Below are positions 1-5,735 of a DNA stretch of 6,006 bases, in pieces. The translations under genes were made by a program, and so were the position numbers. Origin of the DNA: Nitrospirota bacterium (GTDB lineage: Bacteria > Nitrospinota > Nitrospinia > Nitrospinales > VA-1); the NCBI GenBank assembly GCA_003235465.1, contig QJWD01000045.1, forward strand, positions 1-6,006, written 5' to 3'. Below the pieces are notes generated by a model. It was not told the origin of the DNA. It was given only the letters and a program-made list of their open reading frames with translations, and searched no databases. Every line of letters starts with the position of its first letter. Position 1 is the stretch's first letter.

Positions 1-1
1 G

Positions 2-253
2 AAGGACCTCGATGGCGATATTTTCTGGGTCCACAGCAAGCTCACCACCAAGGCCTACCAGTGCGCGGTGATCAAGAAAGACAAGACCAACCTGCGCACC
101 GGCCCGGGAACCAAGTTCGCCCAGGTCAACTGGAGCCCGGTGGACAAGTATTTCTCGATGAAGGTCCTGAAGATCAAGGACAACTGGGTGCATGTGGAAG
201 ACGGCGTCGGAGACCGCGCCTGGATCTACCGGCCCCTGGTATGGATTCAGTGA
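2..253 (+). CDS. Bacterial SH3-domain protein, C-terminal end (partial)
   Basis: The reading frame is open from the first bases and ends at TGA 251-253, so only the last 83 residues of a longer protein are present. The visible part begins with the tail of one SH3-like unit (FWVHSKL) and continues with a full second unit. That unit has the hallmarks of the SH3_4/SH3_3 family: a valine-rich first strand, NLRTGPGTKF, a strand around KVLKIKDNWVHV, a GDRAWIY strand and a final hydrophobic LVWI. Tandem bacterial SH3 domains usually sit in exported proteins that bind peptidoglycan or other envelope components. The export signal, if any, lies outside the window. Exact function is unknown. A GTG at 68 is internal and not a real start, because the domain begins upstream of it. 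The 3' end overlaps the convergent SpoIIAA-like gene by 7 bases. Confidence 0.85.
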   Translation, partial: KDLDGDIFWVHSKLTTKAYQCAVIKKDKTNLRTGPGTKFAQVNWSPVDKYFSMKVLKIKDNWVHVEDGVGDRAWIYRPLVWIQ

Positions 254-624
254 ACCTGGCCGCCAAGCCAGGCGAACGCCCGCTCGCGCTCCTTATAAGG
301 AAAGAGGCCGACCTCCGGCCGCACAACCCGCCGCGCCACCCGCCAGAGAAACCCTAAAAACCCGCTGTCGGTCACCAGCGCCACCCTTTTCACCCTGCCC
401 TGGTGGCGACGGATGAAATTGGCATGCGCCAGGAGGGCGCGGCCATCGCGCCAGCCGGGGAACACCCGCGCGTCCAGCATCACGCCGTTCAGGGGGCCGG
501 TCGCCGCGATGAACGGGTCGATGGTGCTGGCGGCGCGCTTAAAGTCGTCCGCCGACATCGGCGCCCGGGGCGCCGGGCGCAAGATGGCGATCCGCTCCGT
601 TTTCCGCAGTTCGCACTCCATCAT
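247..624 (-). CDS. SpoIIAA-like (STAS/SEC14-like fold) small protein
   Basis: This 125-residue soluble protein matches the general pattern of the SpoIIAA-like family (PF11964, formerly DUF3478). It has a short N-terminal strand region (ERIAILRP), a helix opening with MSADDFKRA, a central strand GVMLDARVFPGW (residues about 47-58), a helix followed by RHQGRVKRVALVTD (about 73-86), and a final segment with EVGLFPYKERERAFAWL (about 104-120). Family members adopt a STAS/CRAL-TRIO-like fold and are thought to bind lipids or act as protein-interaction modules; a specific role is not established. The start at 624 is preceded by a strong Shine-Dalgarno stretch, and a second ATG follows directly. The gene is last in the two-component operon, and its first 86 bases lie inside the 3' end of the kinase frame. 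Family assignment is from memory of the sequence pattern. Function in signalling is inference from position only. Confidence 0.8.
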   Translation of the reverse strand: MMECELRKTERIAILRPAPRAPMSADDFKRAASTIDPFIAATGPLNGVMLDARVFPGWRDGRALLAHANFIRRHQGRVKRVALVTDSGFLGFLWRVARRVVRPEVGLFPYKERERAFAWLGGQVH

Positions 625-2089
625 CGGCTTCCCCTCCCCCGTTACGCCGCCCGCCGGCCGCTTTCGCCACCGGAGCGGGAGACACGATCCTCGGCAGGCG
701 CACCTTGAAACAACTGCCCGCGCCCAGCTCGCTTTCCACCTCGATCTCGCCCTTGTGCGCCTCGACGATGAATTTGCAGATGCTGAGCCCGAGGCCGCTG
801 CCGCCCACCTGGCGCGAGCGCGCCTTGTCGACGCGGAAAAAACGGTTGAAGATGAACGGCAGGTCCTGCTCCGCGATGCCGATGCCCGTGTCCCTCACCT
901 CGACCTCGGCCCAATTGCCCACCTTCTGGAGTGAGAGCCTGATCTCGCCGCCGGGCTGGGTGTATTTGATCGCGTTATGGAGAATATTCCAGATCATCTG
1001 ACGGAGCCTGACGGCGTCGCCATCGATCATCACCGGCTCGAGGTGGACGATGCGCACATCGACCTTCTTTTCACCGGCAATGATTTCCGCGTGCCGGAAC
1101 ACCTCCTCGATCACCCCCTTGAGGTCGAGCGGCTGGGACTCCAGACGCACCTGGTTTTCATCGGACTTGGAGAGCAGGAACAGGTCCTCGAGAATTCGCG
1201 ACATGTAGTCGATCTCTTCCAGGTTGCTGCAGATGACCTCCTGGTATTCCTCGGGCGTGCGCTCCTTGTTGAGGATCAGTTCGTTCTGCCCCTTGAGGAC
1301 GGTAAGAGGGGTGCGCAGCTCGTGCGAGGCGTCGCTGGAAAACTGCCGCACCTGGGCGAAGGAGCCGTCGAGGCGGTCGAGCATCTCGTTGAAGGTGCTG
1401 ACCAGGCTGCTGATTTCATCCTCGCCGCCGGAAACGGGTATGCGTTTCGACAGGTCGCCGCTGCCGCCCACCTCGCGCGCGATGCGCGTCACCTCCGACA
1501 CGGGCTTGAGGGCGCGGCGGGCCATGAAGCGGCCGACGAAAGTGGCGAGCAGAAGCACCATGGGCACCGAGAAGAACAGAAAGAGGCGCAGGTTCTTGAG
1601 GGTTTCCCTGACCGGCTCGAGCGAGGTGCCCACCTGAATGAGGTTGGCCAGGGACCCGTCGCGCAGAATGGGCATGGTGATCATGCGCACCGGCGTCACC
1701 TCGCCGATATAGAACGTCTCGTAGGTGGTTTCGCCGGCGAGCGCCGCGGCGTAAGCGGCCTGCGACAGCGGAAACTGCGACGCATCGATGTTGCGCGACT
1801 GCGAGCCGACGTTGCCGGAACCGTCGTAGATCTTGTAAAACTTGTTCAGCTTCTCGTAACCGAAGAACTGCTCGAAAAACTGCTCCATCCCCGGCATGGA
1901 AGACTGGGAGAACTTCATGCTCTCGGTCTTCGCGACGATGGTTGCCGACACCTTGAGCGAATGGTCGACGCTTTCGTACAGGCGCTTGGCGAGGAAGATG
2001 TTGAGGAAGACGCTGAAAAGAATAAGGATGACACCCAGGAGAACCACGTACCACGCGGTCAGCTTCGTGCGTATGGAAGCGAGAGCCAT
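539..2089 (-). CDS. Membrane sensor histidine kinase (CusS/heavy-metal-sensor type architecture)
   Basis: The 516-residue protein is the sensor of a two-component system and should autophosphorylate at the inner membrane. Visible in order: TM1 about 12-33, a periplasmic region about 34-167, TM2 about 168-189, a HAMP linker about 190-241, and a HisKA dimerisation helix with the phospho-acceptor H256 in SHELRTPL. The HATPase domain follows, with N box N368/N372, G1 box DTGIGI (400-405), F box around FNRFFRV (414-420) and G2 box GGSGLGL (429-435). All catalytic boxes are intact. The order and motifs resemble CusS/TIGR01386-type kinases, but the ligand cannot be read from sequence; the periplasmic domain is rich in Phe and Met around residues 58-76. 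The start lies two bases after the regulator stop, implying coupled translation. Normal family members end near residue 467 (VRLPRI). Here a low-complexity Ala/Gly/Arg tail of about 49 residues continues into the next gene, possibly from a frameshift. Confidence 0.93.
   Translation of the reverse strand: MALASIRTKLTAWYVVLLGVILILFSVFLNIFLAKRLYESVDHSLKVSATIVAKTESMKFSQSSMPGMEQFFEQFFGYEKLNKFYKIYDGSGNVGSQSRNIDASQFPLSQAAYAAALAGETTYETFYIGEVTPVRMITMPILRDGSLANLIQVGTSLEPVRETLKNLRLFLFFSVPMVLLLATFVGRFMARRALKPVSEVTRIAREVGGSGDLSKRIPVSGGEDEISSLVSTFNEMLDRLDGSFAQVRQFSSDASHELRTPLTVLKGQNELILNKERTPEEYQEVICSNLEEIDYMSRILEDLFLLSKSDENQVRLESQPLDLKGVIEEVFRHAEIIAGEKKVDVRIVHLEPVMIDGDAVRLRQMIWNILHNAIKYTQPGGEIRLSLQKVGNWAEVEVRDTGIGIAEQDLPFIFNRFFRVDKARSRQVGGSGLGLSICKFIVEAHKGEIEVESELGAGSCFKVRLPRIVSPAPVAKAAGGRRNGGGEADDGVRTAENGADRHLAPGAPGADVGGRL
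625..639 (-). promoter_or_regulatory. Strong ribosome binding site for the SpoIIAA-like gene
   Basis: Read on the minus strand, GGGGGAGGGGAAGCCG precedes the first ATG at 624. It contains a GGAGG-like core at workable spacing. It supports the 624 start over the later in-frame ATG at residue 23, and shows that the gene is translated on its own despite beginning inside the kinase frame. Confidence 0.6.
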
Positions 2090-2091
2090 GG

Positions 2092-2760
2092 TTATTCTTT
2101 CATCACGTAACCGACACCGCGCAAGGTGTGCAGGAGCTTCTTGGTGTGATTCCGGTCGATTTTTTTCCGAAGGTGGTTGATGTAAACGTCGATCACGTTG
2201 GTGAACGTGTCGAAGTTATAATCCCAGACGTGCTCGGCGATCATGGTTCGCGTCAGCACCTTGCCGGGGTTGCGCATGAAGTACTCGAGCAGGCTGTACT
2301 CCTTGCCCGTCAGTTCGATCTCCTCGTCGCCGCGCTTCACCTTGTGGCTCACCAGGTCGAGGGTGAGGCCGTCGATGGTGAGCACCGTCTTGGCTTCCGC
2401 CTTGCCGCGCCTGAGCAGCACCCGAACGCGCGCCAGAAGCTCGGAGAACGCGAAGGGCTTGGTCAGGTAATCGTCGGCGCCCTTGTTGAGCCCGGTGACC
2501 TTGTCTTCCACCGAATCCTTAGCGGTGAGCAGCAGGACGGGCGTATCGACCTCCTTCTTTTTGAGGCCGCTTAAAACCTGCAGGCCGTCGAGCACCGGCA
2601 GCATCAGGTCGAGGATGATCAAATCGTACTGGTTCTGCTGCCCCAGGTACAACCCCTCCTCGCCGTCGTAAGCCACGTCGACGGCGTAGGTCTCCTCTTC
2701 CAGGCCCTTCTTGATGAACGCGGCGACTTTTTTGTCATCTTCGACGATCAGAACTCTCAT
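2092..2760 (-). CDS. OmpR/PhoB-family response regulator (CusR-like)
   Basis: This 222-residue cytoplasmic transcription factor is the partner of the adjacent kinase. The receiver domain (about 1-118) carries the acidic pair D8/D9, phospho-acceptor D51 in LDLMLP, T79 and K101 in the TKPF motif. The C-terminal winged helix (about 125-222) shows LTGKEYSLLEYFMRNPGKVLT, then the recognition-helix region FTNVIDVYINHLRKKID, and the wing ending LRGVGYVMKE. That pattern and full length are typical of OmpR-class regulators close to CusR/QseB. Phosphorylation by the kinase would be expected to promote dimeric DNA binding, often at its own operon. The ATG at 2760 begins two bases after the stop of the 68-residue protein, and the stop lies two bases before the kinase ATG. 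The regulon and signal are not visible in this window. Confidence 0.95.
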   Translation of the reverse strand: MRVLIVEDDKKVAAFIKKGLEEETYAVDVAYDGEEGLYLGQQNQYDLIILDLMLPVLDGLQVLSGLKKKEVDTPVLLLTAKDSVEDKVTGLNKGADDYLTKPFAFSELLARVRVLLRRGKAEAKTVLTIDGLTLDLVSHKVKRGDEEIELTGKEYSLLEYFMRNPGKVLTRTMIAEHVWDYNFDTFTNVIDVYINHLRKKIDRNHTKKLLHTLRGVGYVMKE

Positions 2761-2762
2761 GG

Positions 2763-2969
2763 CTACTTATCCCACTTTTTCTGTTCCTTGTGCAGGTCGA
2801 TCTCGCCTTGCAGCATTTCGATGTGGCGCTCGCAATCCCTGAGGATGGCGGAATACATCGCGCGGCAGCTCTCGTCGTTCGCGTCGACCATCGCCTGCCG
2901 GCAGATGCGCACCGCCTCTCCCGTCGCCTGCATGGCTTTCATCAGGTTTTCGTTAAACTTTTTAGGCAT
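2763..2969 (-). CDS. Small helical protein with three spaced cysteines, first gene of two-component operon
   Basis: I do not recognise this 68-residue protein. It has no signal peptide or membrane segment. It is predicted by eye to be almost entirely helical and highly charged, with a lysine-rich end (KEQKKWDK). Cysteines fall at 23, 35 and 46, and histidines at 49 and 60. Spacings of 11-12 place them roughly on one helix face, which could suit metal binding or a helical hairpin, though this is inference. It faintly recalls fragments of ferritin-like or four-helix copper-binding proteins, but lacks a full motif of either. Being a real gene is supported by AGAGGA six bases before the ATG and by a stop-CC-ATG junction to the regulator, the same arrangement as regulator to kinase. 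Position suggests an accessory to, or target of, the signalling pair. Confidence 0.75.
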   Translation of the reverse strand: MPKKFNENLMKAMQATGEAVRICRQAMVDANDESCRAMYSAILRDCERHIEMLQGEIDLHKEQKKWDK

Positions 2970-2975
2970 CCATTA

Positions 2976-3000
2976 TCCTCTAAGCTAAGGCTTTATTTTA
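2976..3000 (-). promoter_or_regulatory. Leader of the two-component operon: RBS and weak -10-like box
   Basis: On the minus strand, AGAGGA lies six bases upstream of the ATG at 2969 and is a convincing ribosome binding site. Further up, TAAAAT (3000-2995) could be a -10 box in a short AT-rich patch within GC-rich surroundings. At 17 bp spacing the -35 position reads GCCACC, a poor match, so the promoter would be weak or need an activator, conceivably the regulator itself. The leader also contains a CTTAG-CTTAG direct repeat of unknown meaning. Transcription from the upstream small membrane protein gene is an alternative. Confidence 0.3.
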
Positions 3001-3023
3001 TCATCATCCACGCCGCGGGTGGC

Positions 3024-3053
3024 GGCCGGTTTTTGCCCGGCCCTCAACCGGCC
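3024..3053 (-). repeat. Inverted repeat spanning the stop of the small membrane protein gene
   Basis: GGCCGGTT at 3024-3031 is perfectly complementary to AACCGGCC at 3046-3053, and the same left arm can instead pair (6 bp) with CCGGCC at 3037-3042. These would be alternative hairpins in RNA. It covers the last codons and TGA of the 3044-3298 gene. There is no U-tract after it on the minus strand, so it is not a canonical intrinsic terminator. It may be a weak or factor-assisted terminator, or a stabilising 3' hairpin between that gene and the two-component operon. Confidence 0.4.
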
Positions 3054-3298
3054 TCTTTGTCCAGCCGGTCACCGAACAGCATCCTGACCAGCAGGATGCC
3101 GAGCCCGAGGCCGATGTAGGGCAGCGCGTTGATCATCTCCAGGAGGTAGCGGCCCATGAAACCGTAATCCCTGACCAGCTGGCCCGCCGTGTACGTGCCG
3201 GATTTTTCCAGCCAATAGAAAACCAGGTTGATCAGCGTGCCGCAAACCAGGCCGATGAACGCGCCAAACCCATAATATACAACCTTCATGTAATTCAT
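3044..3298 (-). CDS. Small two-transmembrane-helix protein of unknown function
   Basis: This is an 84-residue inner-membrane protein that I do not recognise. Two hydrophobic segments are clear: about 5-30, with glycines at 10, 12, 16 and 20 that suit close helix packing, and about 56-76, with GLGLG at 63-67. A polar, partly charged linker (about 31-55, TYTAGQLVRDYGFMGRY) joins them. The charged C-terminus (GDRLDKEAG) follows an arginine at 72, so both ends are probably cytoplasmic. The start at 3298 has only a weak AGAG ribosome binding site close to the ATG; M4 at 3289 is a possible alternative. It lies 74 bases upstream of the two-component operon on the same strand and has its own likely promoter at 3403-3431. 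A role alongside the sensor kinase is possible but unsupported. The long shadow frame on the same strand to its right is not part of it. Confidence 0.75.
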   Translation of the reverse strand: MNYMKVVYYGFGAFIGLVCGTLINLVFYWLEKSGTYTAGQLVRDYGFMGRYLLEMINALPYIGLGLGILLVRMLFGDRLDKEAG

Positions 3299-3354
3299 CG
3301 ACTCTATTTCATGAAAAAAGGCTATGGAAATGTCCGGCGGGGATGGACTATCAT

Positions 3355-3375
3355 GGCGTTCCCCACCGGGGCGCC
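3355..3375. repeat. Imperfect GC-rich inverted repeat in the divergent intergenic region
   Basis: GGCG (3355-3358) plus CCCC (3361-3364) can pair with GGGG (3368-3371) plus CGCC (3372-3375), leaving a two-base TT bulge and a three-base loop. It lies downstream of the minus-strand promoter, so it would form a hairpin within the roughly 100-base leader of the 84-residue membrane protein. It could equally be a protein-binding dyad. Without a U-tract or an RNA family match, function is open. Confidence 0.35.
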
Positions 3376-3386
3376 TGACACTCTGG

Positions 3387-3416
3387 TGGACAGGTTGCCA
3401 GTATTATACATACCAT
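3387..3416 (+). promoter_or_regulatory. Tentative promoter for the dehydrogenase gene
   Basis: TGGACA (3387-3392) and TACCAT (3411-3416) are separated by 18 bases and would start transcription about 20 bases before the ATG at 3442. The -10 match is mediocre, and other AT-rich registers (TATTAT, TATACA) are possible without good -35 partners. It physically overlaps the better minus-strand promoter. Some promoter is expected here, since the divergent gene leaves no upstream plus-strand source. Confidence 0.25.
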
Positions 3417-3431
3417 TAAAGCCAGAGGCAA
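3403..3431 (-). promoter_or_regulatory. Sigma70-type promoter for the small membrane protein gene
   Basis: On the minus strand TTGCCT (3431-3426) and a perfect TATAAT (3408-3403) are separated by exactly 17 bases, in an AT-rich patch of a GC-rich window. Transcription would start near 3396 and give a leader of roughly 98 bases before the ATG at 3298. It faces away from the dehydrogenase gene and lies just upstream of that gene's start. Confidence 0.5.
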
Positions 3432-3441
3432 AACACCCACC

Positions 3442-4182
3442 ATGAGACTCGATAATAAAGTAGCCCTGATCACCGGCGGCGGTACCGGCATCGGCAGAGA
3501 GACCGCCCGCCTGTTCGCCGCCGAAGGCGCGCGCGTGCTGATTTTCGGCCGCCGCAAGGAACCGCTGGAGAAAACCGTGGCCGACATCGGCCCCAGCGCC
3601 ATGCCGGTAACCGGCGACATCACCCGCGAGGACGATGTCCAGCGCCTGCTCAAGACGGCGCTCGAGGCCCACGGCCGGGTCGACATCGTGGTCAACAACG
3701 CCGGCATTTTCCGGCCCGGCGCGCTCGATGAAGTCGGCGATGACGATTTCGATGAGATGATGAATATCAACCTGCGTGGGCCGTTTTTGCTCACGCGCGC
3801 GGCGCTCAAGGTGATGCTCCCGCAGGGTTCCGGCAATCTGATCTTCATCAACTCCATCCTCGGCCAGGTCGCGGTGCCGGGCGCCTCGTCCTACTGTGCT
3901 TCCAAGGGGGCGCTCCTGCAGCTGGCCCGCGCGGTGGCCGTCGAATACGGCGGCCGCGGCATCCGCGCCAACAGCGTGGCCCCGGGGCTGATTGAAACCG
4001 ACATGGCCGCAGGCCTCCTCGCCGACAAGGAATGGGCCGACAAGATCAGAAAAGAATACCCCATCGGCCACTTCGGCGCCGCCGGAGACATCGCCCGCGC
4101 CTGCCTTTACCTGGCCAGCGAAGAATCCGCCTTCGTCACCGGGGCGGTGCTGCCGGTGGACGGGGGCTACACCGCCCACTAG
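3442..4182 (+). CDS. Classical short-chain dehydrogenase/reductase (FabG-like SDR)
   Basis: The 246-residue protein has the full classical SDR layout and length, and should be a soluble NAD(P)-dependent oxidoreductase. The Rossmann nucleotide-binding motif TGGGTGIG is at 11-18, and arginines R37/R38 at the end of the second strand suggest NADPH preference. An NNAG motif is at 85-88. The catalytic set is complete: N110, S138, Y151 and K155 (YCASK). PG at 181-182 and the C-terminal GAVLPVDGGY are also typical. Substrate cannot be told from sequence: FabG-type 3-oxoacyl reductase, sugar or alcohol dehydrogenase are all possible, and no fatty-acid or polyketide genes are adjacent, so I give no symbol. 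The start is the only sensible one, just before the first strand; a modest AGAGG lies rather far upstream (13 bases). The gene appears to be a single transcription unit ending in a GC-rich hairpin. Confidence 0.92.
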   Translation: MRLDNKVALITGGGTGIGRETARLFAAEGARVLIFGRRKEPLEKTVADIGPSAMPVTGDITREDDVQRLLKTALEAHGRVDIVVNNAGIFRPGALDEVGDDDFDEMMNINLRGPFLLTRAALKVMLPQGSGNLIFINSILGQVAVPGASSYCASKGALLQLARAVAVEYGGRGIRANSVAPGLIETDMAAGLLADKEWADKIRKEYPIGHFGAAGDIARACLYLASEESAFVTGAVLPVDGGYTAH

Positions 4183-4205
4183 CGGCGGGCTTGACGGGCC
4201 GCCGC
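4182..4205 (+). terminator. GC-rich hairpin at the end of the dehydrogenase gene (possible terminator)
   Basis: GCGGCGG (4182-4188) pairs perfectly with CCGCCGC (4199-4205) around a ten-base loop, starting on the last base of the dehydrogenase stop codon. No run of T follows, so termination would be weak or Rho-assisted. The loop contains the first bases of the -35 box of the gatB promoter, so the element may instead be structural chance in GC-rich DNA, or may couple termination with promoter spacing. Confidence 0.35.
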
Positions 4206-4219
4206 GCGGATATTACAAT
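4191..4219 (+). promoter_or_regulatory. Sigma70-type promoter for gatB
   Basis: TTGACG (4191-4196) and TACAAT (4214-4219) each match five of six consensus bases and are separated by the ideal 17 bases. Transcription would begin near 4226, about 59 bases before the gatB ATG. The downstream leader (4226-4284) is AT-rich, then GC-rich, and shows no recognisable riboswitch or T-box. Confidence 0.6.
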
Positions 4220-4284
4220 TTACTGATCTCTATAACCTTATTCAAATCATCCGGGCGCGGCCCCGCACCAGGCGAAAAGTGAGC

Positions 4285-5721
4285 ATGCAATACGAAACGG
4301 TGATTGGGCTCGAAGTCCACGTTCAACTGAAGACCCGGACGAAAATCTTCTGCGCCTGCTCCACCCGCTTCGGCAGCCCGCCCAACGAGAACACCTGCCC
4401 CATCTGCCTGGGCATGCCCGGTGTGCTGCCGGTGCTCAACCGGCGCGCGGTGGAGTTCGCGATGAAGGCCTGCCTGGCCACCCACTGCACCCTCGAGCCG
4501 AGAAACCGGTTCGCGCGCAAGAACTACTTTTACCCCGACCTGCCCAAGGGCTACCAGATCTCCCAGTTCGAACTGCCCATCGGCACCGGCGGTTACATCA
4601 ACATCGAAACCGGCGACGGCAGGAAACGCATCGGCCTCACGCGCATCCACATGGAGGAAGACGCGGGCAAGCTGGTGCACGGCGAGAACCTGGGCAGCCC
4701 CGGCAAGAGCTACGTCGACTACAACCGCACCGGCGTGCCGCTCGTCGAAATCGTCAGCGAGCCGGACCTGCGCTCCCCCGAGGAGGCGCGCGCCTACCTC
4801 GGCGAGTTGAAGGCCATTCTCGACTACACCGAAGTGAGCGACTGCAACATGGAAGAAGGCAGCCTGCGCTGCGACGCCAACATCTCGCTTCGCCCGACGG
4901 GCGAAACCGCCCTCGGCACGCGCACCGAGCTCAAGAACCTGAACTCGTTCCGCTTCGTGCAGCGGGCGCTGGAATACGAGGTGGAGCGCCAGCGCCAGAT
5001 CCTCGAACAGGGCGACCGCGTGGTGCAGGAAACCCGGCTCTACGACGCCGATAAGGGCGTCACCTTCACCATGCGCAGCAAGGAGGAGGCGCACGACTAC
5101 CGTTATTTTCCCGAGCCCGACCTCGTTCCCATCGTGGTGAGCGAGGCCTGGTCCAAGTCCATCGCCGAAACCCTGCCGGAACTGCCCGAAGAGAAACGGG
5201 AGCGCTTCGTGCGGGATTTCGGCATCCCGGCTTACGATGCCGGCGTCCTCACCTCCTCGCGCTCCCTCGCCGACTATTACGAGGACTGCCTGGCGCGCCT
5301 CATGCAGCCGAAGCTTTTGAGCAACTGGATCATGGGCGAACTCTTGCGCGAGCTCAAGAACGACGACCGCGAAATAGACCGCTGCCCGGTGGACCCTAAG
5401 GCCCTGACCGACCTGCTCAAGCTGGTGGAGGACGGCACCGTGAGCGGCAAGATAGCGAAAACGGTGTTCGAGGAAATGTACAAGACGGGAAAACCCGCCG
5501 GCGAGATCGTCAAGGAAAAGGGGCTCACGCAAATTTCCGACTCCTCGACCCTCGAACGCCTGATCGATGAGGTGCTGGAGAAGAACCCGGCGCAGGTCGC
5601 GGAATACCGGGGCGGCAAGGAAAAGGTGTTCGGCTACCTCGTCGGCCAGGCGATGAAGGCCACCCGCGGCCAGGGCAACCCCGCCCTCGTCAACCAGCTC
5701 CTGAAGAAAAAACTCGGCTGA
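4285..5721 (+). CDS. gatB: Asp-tRNA(Asn)/Glu-tRNA(Gln) amidotransferase subunit B
   Basis: GatB is the tRNA-binding and kinase subunit of the GatCAB complex. The complex converts mischarged Glu-tRNA(Gln) and/or Asp-tRNA(Asn) to the correct amide form with ATP and ammonia from GatA. The 478-residue length is normal. The N-terminal signature [13 protein letters not shown] opens the catalytic domain. A cysteine set follows (CxC at 23/25 and CPIC at 38/41), the zinc-site pattern seen in many GatBs. Then come [18 protein letters not shown] (77-94), the PROSITE-type segment [18 protein letters not shown] (144-161), and [10 protein letters not shown] (about 192-201). The C-terminal helical and YqeY-like tail domain (about 330-478) includes the conserved [12 protein letters not shown]. 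An in-frame GTG at 4279 could add two residues; ATG 4285 gives the usual family start and is preferred. gatC and gatA are not adjacent, so they must lie elsewhere. The DUF1566 gene follows after 14 bases and is likely co-transcribed. Confidence 0.97.
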   Translation: MQYETVIGLEVHVQLKTRTKIFCACSTRFGSPPNENTCPICLGMPGVLPVLNRRAVEFAMKACLATHCTLEPRNRFARKNYFYPDLPKGYQISQFELPIGTGGYINIETGDGRKRIGLTRIHMEEDAGKLVHGENLGSPGKSYVDYNRTGVPLVEIVSEPDLRSPEEARAYLGELKAILDYTEVSDCNMEEGSLRCDANISLRPTGETALGTRTELKNLNSFRFVQRALEYEVERQRQILEQGDRVVQETRLYDADKGVTFTMRSKEEAHDYRYFPEPDLVPIVVSEAWSKSIAETLPELPEEKRERFVRDFGIPAYDAGVLTSSRSLADYYEDCLARLMQPKLLSNWIMGELLRELKNDDREIDRCPVDPKALTDLLKLVEDGTVSGKIAKTVFEEMYKTGKPAGEIVKEKGLTQISDSSTLERLIDEVLEKNPAQVAEYRGGKEKVFGYLVGQAMKATRGQGNPALVNQLLKKKLG

Positions 5722-5735
5722 GCCGGAAAGGCCCG

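Noticed and set aside
68..253. GTG at 68 as the start of an independent 61-residue protein
   Set aside because: The SH3 pattern and open frame continue upstream to the window edge, so this is the end of a larger gene.
642..914. 90-residue minus-strand frame inside the kinase
   Set aside because: It is out of frame with a clearly conserved HATPase domain and is Arg/Gly-rich low-complexity. Only its stop at 642-644 is of interest, as a possible ancestral kinase stop.
977..2110. 377-residue open frame on the plus strand
   Set aside because: It is antisense to the histidine kinase, with no domain pattern, and composition typical of a reversed codon shadow.
2128..2574. 148-residue plus-strand frame
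   Set aside because: It is antisense to the response regulator and lacks any domain signature.
539..2969. A specific copper/silver sensing assignment (cusRS) for the two-component pair
   Set aside because: Only general architecture matches. No efflux, copper-binding or other metal genes are present and the periplasmic domain is not diagnostic, so no symbol is given.
3322..4179. 285-residue open frame on the minus strand
   Set aside because: It is antisense to the dehydrogenase, with no recognisable motif, and it also crosses the intergenic promoter region.
4231..4236. TATAAC as a second -10 box for gatB
   Set aside because: The position 17 bases upstream (GGATAT) is no -35 match, and the TTGACG/TACAAT pair is much better.
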